Under the pieces are notes generated by a model. The model was not told where the DNA came from and made no database searches. It worked only from the letters and a program-made list of their open reading frames with translations. This document shows, in pieces, positions 1 through 7,600 of a stretch of DNA of 27,115 nucleotides (its first letter is position 1; every line of letters begins with the position of its first letter). The DNA comes from Chloroflexota bacterium. Lineage in GTDB: Bacteria > Chloroflexota > Anaerolineae > B4-G1. Where the stretch lies: NCBI GenBank assembly GCA_024232355.1, contig JAAEPW010000062.1:1-27115 (forward strand), in the 5' to 3' direction. The position numbers were made by a program, and so were the translations under genes.

Positions 1-31
1 AAAACATATCTTTTCAAAAAATCGGGGCAAT

Positions 32-63
32 GTAGCCCAACGCGCTATGGAAAGCGCGGCTAC
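32..63. repeat. Dispersed hairpin repeat, copy 1 (ATGGAA loop)
   Basis: The core is CGCGCT-ATGGAA-AGCGCG (41-58), a 6-bp perfect stem around an ATGGAA loop. Outer arms GTAGC (32-36) and GCTAC (59-63) also pair. The 23 bases at 41-63 recur exactly, inverted, at 27037-27059, and a third hairpin with the same loop but a different stem lies at 27069-27088. This marks a repeat family rather than a chance palindrome. There is no T-run, so an ordinary terminator is unlikely. Confidence 0.75.
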
Positions 64-189
64 GTCGGAAATACCCTGGATTATCGAGCGCAAAACCGAC
101 AAATTAGGAACTCCCGCTAGGCAAAATCTCTGATCCCTGTGGAGCTAAGGGGGGGTATACGCTAGTGAAATGTAGATATAAAAGCCTTG

Positions 190-215
190 GCAAGTTGCTC
201 AATTGAACAACTTGC
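190..215. repeat. 26-bp palindrome
   Basis: Perfect arms GCAAGTTG (190-197) and CAACTTGC (208-215) flank an inner palindrome TCAATTGA (199-206). The near-complete dyad symmetry could be a protein-binding operator or a cruciform. No T-run follows, so a terminator role is not supported. No gene is close enough to assign a target. Confidence 0.45.
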
Positions 216-335
216 TTGTCGGATCACTTTGACACAACGAAAAATAAACTCGCGCCCGCATTCCAAAAGCAAGATAATTTTGCGCGGCAATCAGTTATTG
301 GCAGATTTTGCCAGACGAGTATAATTAGGTTTGTC

Positions 336-494
336 ACCCAATGTCATCAAGTTAAGGCTTGCAAAGACATACCAGGTTTCCGCTAGAGTTTTTGTGAGTC
401 AGATTTGGCCCAATTAGCAATGTATCTTTGTTCGAAAGTGTCTCATAAAACCTGTCAGGTCTGGCCCTCGTTTCTTAACTTGATGACATTGGGT
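336..494. mobile_element. MITE-like non-autonomous element, 159 bp
   Basis: The 21 bases at 336-356 are the exact reverse complement of those at 474-494, forming perfect terminal inverted repeats around a 117-bp A+T-rich core without a reading frame. The pentamer TTGTC occurs immediately outside both ends (331-335 and 495-499), as expected of a 5-bp target-site duplication. Terminal repeats, direct flanking repeat, small size and lack of coding capacity together fit a miniature inverted-repeat transposable element. The parent transposase family cannot be named. The element lies about 60 bp upstream of the Fe-S gene start, so it may have separated that gene from its original promoter. Confidence 0.75.
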
Positions 495-552
495 TTGTCG
501 CCAACTCGCTCCAAGATATATACCCAGAGCAGTTATGGAAAGGAGAATATAC

Positions 553-1428
553 ATGCCAGTCAATGAACCGCTGACCCAAACCCTGCGGGACCAGGCCCGT
601 CAACTCTTGACAGACAAACAAGTCGACTGCGTGATTGGCTACGAAGCCGGGCCGCGCGGCAGCGCTCGCCCGGCCTTTATCCGTGATCCCATCCAGGCCG
701 ACCGTCTGATCTGGAGTACAGCCTGCGTCCACAACCTGGTCACCTATCTCCACGACTACAAGCATCCCCGCCGTCGGGGAGAAGACCCCCCTCGGCTTGC
801 TGTCGTCGCCAAACCTTGCGACAGCCGCGCCGTCAACGTGCTCCTGTCCGAGCAGCAAATCGCGCGGGAGCGGGTCTTTGTCATTGGTGTGGCTTGTGAG
901 GGAGTGCAAGGGAGCGGAGGGGCAGACGAGTTGGCGGCGCGATGTATGCGTTGTGACGAGCGCACACCGGTGGTCTATGATGTGTTATTGGGAAAACCAC
1001 CAGAAGTGATGCCGGTTGAAACCGGCTATGCTGACCTGGCCCACGTCGAAGAGATGCCGCCCGCCGAACGGATGGCCTTTTGGCTGCGCGAATTCGATCG
1101 CTGCATCCGCTGCTACGCCTGCCGCCAGGTTTGCCCCGGTTGCTATTGCACTACCTGCATGTTTGAGCGGGACGACGGGTTATGGGTAGATATGGGCATC
1201 GAACTGCCACAAAAGCACGTCTTTCACTTGGGGCGGGCGCTCCACCTGGCTGGGCGCTGTGTAGAATGCGACGAGTGCGAGCGGGTCTGTCCAATGGATT
1301 TGCCCCTGAGCCTGCTCAACCGACGTCTGGTCCAAGAGGTAGATACACTTTACAAGCATCGCGCCGGACGTGAAGAAACACTGACACCGTTGCTCTTTGA
1401 ACTCGGCGAGGAGGGTTCACCGCTATGA
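553..1428 (+). CDS. 4Fe-4S electron-transfer protein, FdhB/FrhB-like
   Basis: Probable soluble electron-transfer subunit of 291 residues. The N-terminal half has the KPCD motif (residues 87-90) and a following GVACEG segment, typical of formate dehydrogenase/F420-hydrogenase beta-type subunits, which bind flavin and pass electrons. Two ferredoxin-type clusters follow: C184-x2-C187-x2-C190-x3-C194-P and C236-x2-C239-x2-C242-x3-C246-P. Extra cysteines at 131/134 and 197/199/202 could ligate a further centre. The start at 553 is preferred over the in-frame ATG at 535 because AAAGGAG sits just before it. The stop overlaps the next start (ATGA), so the two are translationally coupled. No catalytic hydrogenase, formate dehydrogenase or sulfite reductase subunit is nearby, so the redox partner is unknown. 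The family call is by motif and order only. Confidence 0.7.
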   Translation: MPVNEPLTQTLRDQARQLLTDKQVDCVIGYEAGPRGSARPAFIRDPIQADRLIWSTACVHNLVTYLHDYKHPRRRGEDPPRLAVVAKPCDSRAVNVLLSEQQIARERVFVIGVACEGVQGSGGADELAARCMRCDERTPVVYDVLLGKPPEVMPVETGYADLAHVEEMPPAERMAFWLREFDRCIRCYACRQVCPGCYCTTCMFERDDGLWVDMGIELPQKHVFHLGRALHLAGRCVECDECERVCPMDLPLSLLNRRLVQEVDTLYKHRAGREETLTPLLFELGEEGSPL

Positions 1429-2423
1429 AATCCACAACAGAGAATAAACTACGGACTTGGCTCGATGGATTGGCCCAAGATGCGGACCTGATCGCTCCCC
1501 GTGACATCGACGGGCACGTACTCTATCGTTCCGCTGCATCCAGCGACGACGTCTTGTTCAATTACGAGCGGCCCGAACTTTCTGCCAAGGAATATGTTTT
1601 CCCGGCTACCGAGGTCCTGTTGCGGATCAAGAGACAAGGGAATGAGGTGACGCAGGAAGAGGTTCTGCCAGATCGAAAGCAGGTCATCTTTGGCGTTCGG
1701 CCCTGCGACGCCCACGGATTGGCGGCGATAGACGCTCTGTTCCTCAAAGAGGATCCGCCCGACCGGTATTACGGTCATCACCGGGAGCGAACGGTGTTGG
1801 TCGGATTGGCTTGCTCTCAGATGTGGGAAGGCTGTTTTTGCACCTCGGTCGGTGGCGCTCCCGACGACTCGGCACACCTGGACGTACTGCTTCGAGAGGC
1901 GGATGGCGGTTACACTGTAGAACCAATCACCGAGAAAGGGACAGTATTGTTGAAAGGGCTAGCGCTAAAGGAACAAAAAGGCACCTCTCCAGCGTCGGAC
2001 ACGGACGCAGAATCAGTCCCCGTAACGCCATCAGAAAGGTGGCGTCAGATCTTTGATGACCAGATATGGATGCGACACGGCGAGCGCTGCCTGAGCTGCC
2101 GTATTTGCACCTACGTCTGCCCCGCTTGCCGCTGCTTTGACGTCACCGATCGGGTGGTGGCCGAGCGCGGCGGTGTCACTCACATCGAGCGCATCCGTGC
2201 CTGGGATGCCTGCACCAGCACCAACTACCGGCGCGCCGCTGGCGGTCACAACTCTCGCCCCACCAAACCGGGCCGCATCCGCAATCGTTTCTTTTGCAAG
2301 TTTTGCTACTATCCGGAGGACTTTGGGCCGCTGGGGTGCGTGGGCTGTGGAAGGTGCATCACCTCGTGCCCAGTGGATATCGACATCACCGAGATAATGC
2401 GGGACGTGGCGGAAACGGAATAG
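1425..2423 (+). CDS. 4Fe-4S dicluster protein, HydB/AsrA-like
   Basis: Encodes 332 residues resembling the beta subunit of sulfhydrogenases (HydB) and anaerobic sulfite reductase subunit A (AsrA), which relay electrons through two [4Fe-4S] clusters. The RPCD motif at 92-95 and GLACSQ at 127-132 match the KPCD/GVACEG layout of the preceding protein, so the two look like distant relatives. C-terminal clusters are C222-x2-C225-x2-C228-x3-C232-P and C305-x2-C308-x2-C311-x3-C315-P. Other cysteines (C137, C139, C263, C291, C294) are present. A low-complexity insert at about 183-203 separates the two halves. The start overlaps the upstream stop by four bases. HydB/AsrA proteins normally sit beside a flavoprotein and a catalytic subunit; none is seen here. 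Confidence 0.75.
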   Translation: MKSTTENKLRTWLDGLAQDADLIAPRDIDGHVLYRSAASSDDVLFNYERPELSAKEYVFPATEVLLRIKRQGNEVTQEEVLPDRKQVIFGVRPCDAHGLAAIDALFLKEDPPDRYYGHHRERTVLVGLACSQMWEGCFCTSVGGAPDDSAHLDVLLREADGGYTVEPITEKGTVLLKGLALKEQKGTSPASDTDAESVPVTPSERWRQIFDDQIWMRHGERCLSCRICTYVCPACRCFDVTDRVVAERGGVTHIERIRAWDACTSTNYRRAAGGHNSRPTKPGRIRNRFFCKFCYYPEDFGPLGCVGCGRCITSCPVDIDITEIMRDVAETE

Positions 2424-2585
2424 CAAGCAACCGTAAACCAATTCATCTTGCTCAAATCACATAATGTGGTAACACCTATATCAGAGATGATTCGATAAAA
2501 CTCGTATTTGAATGGGAAATATTGTTGCGTGTGTCACCAAGGGCACACTGTTAAAGCCTATGAAATTGAAACGGAGTAACAAATA

Positions 2586-4367
2586 ATGCCCGATATTGAC
2601 CAAATCCTTCAAAATCGTTACCGTATCGTCTCCCCCGTAAAACGTGGGGGGATGGGAGCGATCTACCGCGCCTGGGACACCCGTCTCAACGTAACCGTCG
2701 CGCTCAAAGAGATGATACCCCAACCGGTTCTGGACGCGGCCATGTTGAGCCAATTTCGCCAACAGTTTCAGCAAGAAGCGACCACCCTGGCCCGCCTCGA
2801 CCATCCACACTTGGTCGGCGTCACCGACTTTTTCGAGGAGGAGGGCAGCGCCTACCTGGTGATGAAGTTCATCGAAGGGGACAGCCTGGCCGAGCGCATC
2901 GAGCGGCAGGGCGCGTTGCCAGAAGAAGAAGTGATGGTCTGGGCAGACCAACTGCTGGACACGTTGATCTATTGCCACAATCAGGGAGTACTCCACCGCG
3001 ACATCAAGCCCCAGAATGTGATCATCCGGCCCGATGGACGGGCGGTACTGGTGGATTTCGGGTTGGTCAAACTGTGGGACCCTAACGCCCCCCAAACGCG
3101 AACGGCAGTGCGAGGGGCCGGCACACCCGAGTACGCTCCGCCAGAACAATACGACGCAGGTACCGGTCACACCGACCCCCGCTCGGATATCTACGGTTTG
3201 GGAGCAACGCTCTATCACGCCATAATCGGCCGGGCTCCTCCAACGGCCACGCAGCGGATCGTGAACCCCGCTGCACTGGTGCCGGTGCGCACAGCGAATC
3301 CTCGAGTGAGTTCCAACTCGGAGCAGGCACTGATGCGGGCATTGGAGCTACAGCCAGATTCCCGGTTCTGGAACGCAACAGAGATGCGGCTCGCACTGCG
3401 AGGCACAACCTCCCATCTACGCCGCCCCTCCACCGGCACGCGCGTGATCGCAGGATATCCGACATCCGGCGAACGCAAGGCTCCCTTGTGGGCACGGATC
3501 GTCAAAGCCATCGGCATAATGATTTTGATCGTCGCACTTTTGGGGGCGGCAGCCGTGGGGGGCATCTGGTTGTTCGGTGACCGCACGCTCTTGACTTCGA
3601 TCATCGGCCAGCCCACAGCGACTCTTACCAGCGAGCCTACACCGGAACCCGCTCCAACTGAGACCGACACACCAACTCCTTCCCCTCCTCCTCAACCGAC
3701 GGACACCCTGGAACCCACATCTACGTTCCAGCCGACGGCAACCTCAACACCTACCCCCACCGCAACGCCCACGTCCACCCCCACCGCAACGCCGACTCCT
3801 GAGGCCGCCGCGGTTGTTCTGGACGGTGGTGCTCAACTCCGTCCAGGGGCCGACACATGGTGGAACGTGCGCCGCACTCTGTCTGCCGACACAGTGGTCG
3901 AGTTGGCTGGATACGACCCAAACTTTCCCGACTGGGTGTACGTCAGCACCTTGGATGAAAGCGCATCCGGTTGGACCCAGATTGAGAATTTACAGATCAA
4001 CCGTGACTTGGATAATTTACCTCCGGCCACACCTAGGCCCACGCTGACGCCTACCGGCGGCAATCAATCACCCACCTCACCTCCATCCTCCACATGCACC
4101 GGCGGCACACTGACGCTCGATGCTTGGGAGACAACCAAGACCTGCGTCAGTGGTGGTTGGACAGCTGTAGTTTACGCTGAGGGACGTGGTGGAAATTGTT
4201 CCTACACGTATTTTTGGCAAGGTCAACTCAAAGGCGGGCCAACATCCAGTTCTGTGGCTTTCGAAGTCATTGGCGGGGGTGGATCTACCGTGGGAACAGT
4301 GATGGTGACCTCTGGGGGTCAGACGGCCACGAGAGAACTGTTCATATCAGGGCCAGATTGCGACTGA
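2586..4367 (+). CDS. Membrane-anchored Ser/Thr protein kinase with extracytoplasmic SH3-like domain
   Basis: A Hanks-type (PknB-like) kinase of 593 residues. Residues 12-275 hold all key motifs: Gly-rich loop GGMG (21-24), lysine K41, helix-C E64, HRD with D139, N144, DFG at 157-159 and APPE at 184-187. It should therefore be catalytically active. A single membrane helix spans about 304-330. Outside the membrane come a long Pro/Thr-rich linker (about 343-405, with internal repeats such as TPTATPTSTP), a bacterial SH3-like domain (about 407-470), a second Pro/Thr spacer, and a C-terminal beta-rich domain with four cysteines (C499, C518, C539, C592) that could form disulfides. A GGAG motif lies about 9 bases before the ATG. 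The SH3-like part probably senses a cell-wall or surface ligand; this is inferred from domain type. The gene stands alone and ends at a strong terminator. Confidence 0.88.
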   Translation: MPDIDQILQNRYRIVSPVKRGGMGAIYRAWDTRLNVTVALKEMIPQPVLDAAMLSQFRQQFQQEATTLARLDHPHLVGVTDFFEEEGSAYLVMKFIEGDSLAERIERQGALPEEEVMVWADQLLDTLIYCHNQGVLHRDIKPQNVIIRPDGRAVLVDFGLVKLWDPNAPQTRTAVRGAGTPEYAPPEQYDAGTGHTDPRSDIYGLGATLYHAIIGRAPPTATQRIVNPAALVPVRTANPRVSSNSEQALMRALELQPDSRFWNATEMRLALRGTTSHLRRPSTGTRVIAGYPTSGERKAPLWARIVKAIGIMILIVALLGAAAVGGIWLFGDRTLLTSIIGQPTATLTSEPTPEPAPTETDTPTPSPPPQPTDTLEPTSTFQPTATSTPTPTATPTSTPTATPTPEAAAVVLDGGAQLRPGADTWWNVRRTLSADTVVELAGYDPNFPDWVYVSTLDESASGWTQIENLQINRDLDNLPPATPRPTLTPTGGNQSPTSPPSSTCTGGTLTLDAWETTKTCVSGGWTAVVYAEGRGGNCSYTYFWQGQLKGGPTSSSVAFEVIGGGGSTVGTVMVTSGGQTATRELFISGPDCD

Positions 4368-4376
4368 GTTTCATTC

Positions 4377-4406
4377 AACGCCCAGGTTATGGCCTGGGCG
4401 TTTTTT
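4377..4406 (+). terminator. Rho-independent terminator of the kinase gene
   Basis: AACGCCCAGG (4377-4386) and CCTGGGCGTT (4393-4402) form a 10-bp perfect stem around a 6-base loop, running into six T residues (4401-4406). It begins 10 bases after the kinase stop codon. Confidence 0.93.
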
Positions 4407-4434
4407 GCGTCTGGTTGGCGTCCATTTCCCGTGT

Positions 4435-4503
4435 CCTACGTCGGTTCACCGTAGGGCATACGTCGGGCAATAGCAACCCTTTCGGCCAGTTGCTGCCCGA
4501 CGT
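4435..4503. repeat. Paired intergenic hairpins
   Basis: A first hairpin has arms CCTACG (4435-4440) and CGTAGG (4450-4455). A second, longer one pairs ACGTCGGGCA (4460-4469) with TGCCCGACGT (4494-4503). Inside it, GCAAC (4473-4477) pairs with GTTGC (4489-4493) around an 11-base loop, with an ATA bulge on the left arm. No T-run follows. It lies between the kinase terminator and the A2M promoter, so it is probably outside both transcripts. It may be a REP-like or other dispersed palindromic element. Confidence 0.55.
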
Positions 4504-4558
4504 GCGATTCTCCCTCGTACAGCATTTTTCCCCGACCTGGGGTATTCTATAGATGAAA

Positions 4559-4587
4559 TTGTCAACCCAACTTGTAGGCTCTATACC
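4559..4587 (+). promoter_or_regulatory. Candidate sigma-70-type promoter for the A2M gene
   Basis: TTGTCA (4559-4564) and TATACC (4582-4587) are spaced by 17 bases, about 20 bases before the ATG at 4608. AGGAGG directly precedes the start codon. The implied 5' leader is short (about 15 bases). This is a pattern match only. Confidence 0.4.
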
Positions 4588-4607
4588 CGATCAGTAGGAG
4601 GAATGCC

Positions 4608-7600
4608 ATGTCCCGTCGAACCGTTTTTCTTATTTCGCTCTTTTTGCTCATCATTACAATTCTTTTGGCCGCCTGCGACAAAACCCCCACGCTGCTCACG
4701 CGAAAATCGCCGCTTCCCGCTGCTATTTCATTTCGCTCGCCTATCCCCACACCACTTGGCGCGCAGATTGCCAGCACTGCCGATCTCAACAACTTGCCAC
4801 CGTCGGCCCCCATCATCCTGAATTTTAACCAACCAATGAACCCGGATAGTACAACATCTCCCTTGCACATCTCGCCTGTGGTGGACGGTAAACTCATCTG
4901 GAACAAAATCCATACCAAACTCGTGTTCACACCCGCCTCGGATTTGGATGTCGGCCAGCATTATCTCGTCTACCTAGACCAAGCCCTGGAAAGCGCTGCC
5001 GGCAGCACCTTTGCCCGCCCTCCACAATGGCGGGTCCAGGTGATGTCTGCCCCCAAGGTTCTGGAGAAGCAGGTTGACACGTCTCTCAACCAACGCCGTC
5101 CCAAGATTCAACTGCGCTTTGACCGGGCAATGGATCACGAGAGCGTTGCCGATGCGCTGGACGTAGAGCCGGACGTTCCCTTCAACATGAGCTGGGACGA
5201 CAAAATCCTGACCATCGAGCCCCTCGAACCCCATATACCTGGCACATACTATCACTTTATCTTGAGACAAACGGCCACAGACCTCTATGGCCTTGCTCTA
5301 CCACAGGAATATCGTTGGGGCTATCACCTGGATGGCTTGATCGAGCATACAGTTTGGCCCGTTCGAGATGGGGACACCAGCACCCCACTCGTCATCCGCT
5401 TTAACTACCCGATGAACGTGCCAAGCGTCAAGCGCGCGCTCGCCATCGAGCCGGCTATCGAGGGTGACCTGACCTGGAACGACACTGGAACCATCGCCAC
5501 TATCACGCCCATCGCCCCCCTGCCCAACGAGACCGAGTACGCCATCCATCTCGATGGCCTGTTACTGGACGCCCACGGCGATGAACTCCCCCCCGTCGAC
5601 CCGCTCCACTTTACCACGCCGCCGCCCATACTGTCTATTAGGCGCCAGGGAAAGGACACCCACCCCAACGCCATCATCGAGGTCATCTTTGACCGGCTGA
5701 TGGACCCCGCCAGCACCGAGGACGCCTTCCAAGTCACCCCCGCGCTGCCGGGCAGTTTCGAGTGGCGCGAGACCACCCTCATCTTTCAGGCCGACAGCGG
5801 CTACCTGACGGAATATACCACTTATACCGTCACCATCGGCACAGATGCTGACGGCCTTGACGGCAACCCTATCCTACAAGAATCGTACACCTGGTCATTC
5901 CACACGACCCAATTTCAAGACCTGGCGACCTTTGGCTGGGGTCCCAACGCCCAGGTACTGGACGTCGACGGACGACGCGCCATCCAATTCCAGGTCTCGC
6001 AAGCCCACCCTGCCACCTTGACCTTTGAGCTGTACCGCCTCAGTCTGAACCAGTTCCTGGACCGGTACACCTCCGGTTTCCGGGGTGTGGCCGGTCGCGA
6101 GGACCGTCCCGTCAGCACCGAGGGCACCACGCTGGCCCGGCAGTGGCAAATCGAGACCTCGCAAAGCAATAAACAATATGTGAACATCAACGAGGTCATC
6201 ATTCCCGCCGACGTGCCACCCGGCCTCTACGTCCTCAACCTGAACGCCGGTCACCTCAACGACCAGCTCATTCTCCTCCTGACCCGCAACACCATCGCCC
6301 TCAAGCAGGCCGAGGGACAGATCGCTGCCTGGGTCAGCAACGTCAATGGTGAGAGCGTCCGCGGCATCGAGGTGAGCGTCTACGCGCGGGATGGGCAACT
6401 TGTTAGCCAAGGCTATACCGACCAGAACGGCGTCTACCGCACCGCGATCCGCCGCGATCCGCAGCCCCTCATCGTGGTCGCCCGCGATGGGAGCGACGTC
6501 ACGGCCACAGGCTTGAGCAACGAATGGCGTTCCACCGGCAGCCAGTGGTGGGGCTGGTGGCGGCCTGCGCCCAAAGCGTTGGACTGGGCGACCTACATCT
6601 ACACTGATCGCCCCATCTACCGTCCCGGCCAGACTGTGTCATTCAAGGGCATCGTGCGCCAGGATGATGATGCAGTACTCGGCCTGCCCGCCGCTGAGAC
6701 GCCCATCACCGTGCGCGTCCGCGACGCCCGTGACAACGTCGTACAAACCATTGAACTCGTCACCAACCACTTTGGCACAGTAGACGGCGAGTTTACGATA
6801 GCTGAGGGCGCTATGCTGGGCGACTATGCCATCGAAATAGTGGTGAACGGCGAGAGTCACCACCAAGCATTCAAGGTGCAAGATTATCGCAAGCCCGATT
6901 ACCAGGTCAGCGTCACGACCGACGCGGAAAAATACATCGCGGGCCAAGAGATCGCGGTCACTGTGGACGCCGGCTACTTTTTCGGCAAACCGCTGCCCAA
7001 TGCCCGCCTGGTCATCCGACAGTATGAACTGGGCGAGCGATATTGGTGGGATGAGAGCAGCGAGGATCCATACATCTGGTACCAGAGCAACCGTTCCGAG
7101 ATCAACGGCACCACCGATGCCAACGGCCATTTCACCTTTACCCTTGACGCCGCGTTGGGCCACAATAGCCGCCAGGTCCACTGGCGCAGCAGTCTCAGCC
7201 GCAGCACCTGGGGCATCGAGGTCACCGCCGACGACGGCAGCCGCCAGACCGTCAGCAGCTTTGCGGTCGTCCAGGTCTTTGACGGTGCCGAAAAGGTCCG
7301 TCTGAACACCGGCGGCTATTTCAAGACCCCCGACCAACCCTTTACCGTTCGGGCTACAGCCTCCACCATATTCGATGAACCAGCCAGCGGCCGCTCCCTG
7401 CGCCTCCAACTGCGCCGCTACGACTCGGACACCAACGACTATACCATCGTCTTGCAATCGGTCGATCTGACCACCGACAACCAGGGCCAGGCCGCGCTGC
7501 CGTTCACCGTCGAGGAGCCAGGCTATTATCAACTCTACCTGAGCGGCACCGACGATCTCGGCAACGAGCTCAGCCACACGAGTTGGCTCTACGTCTTTGG

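Larger units (their letters stand above)
1..552. other. Non-coding region upstream of the Fe-S gene pair
   Basis: No convincing reading frame lies on either strand here; the only frame is a short shadow opposite the first Fe-S gene. The stretch holds a hairpin repeat at 32-63, a palindrome at 190-215 and a MITE-like element at 336-494 (each listed separately). The remaining bases show no recognisable gene remnant. The density of inverted repeats suggests an intergenic landing zone for small elements. Confidence 0.7.

Noticed and set aside
535..552. ATG at 535 as start of the FdhB-like protein
   Set aside because: The AAAGGAG ribosome site lies between it and the ATG at 553, so the later start is better.
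2481..3218. A 245-codon minus-strand frame opposite the kinase
   Set aside because: The kinase motifs on the plus strand are complete; the opposite frame has no family signature.
3735..3800. Tandem repeat array in the kinase gene as a mobile or CRISPR-like repeat
   Set aside because: It is simply the coding sequence of the Pro/Thr linker, with repeated ACCCCCACCGCAACGCC-type codons.
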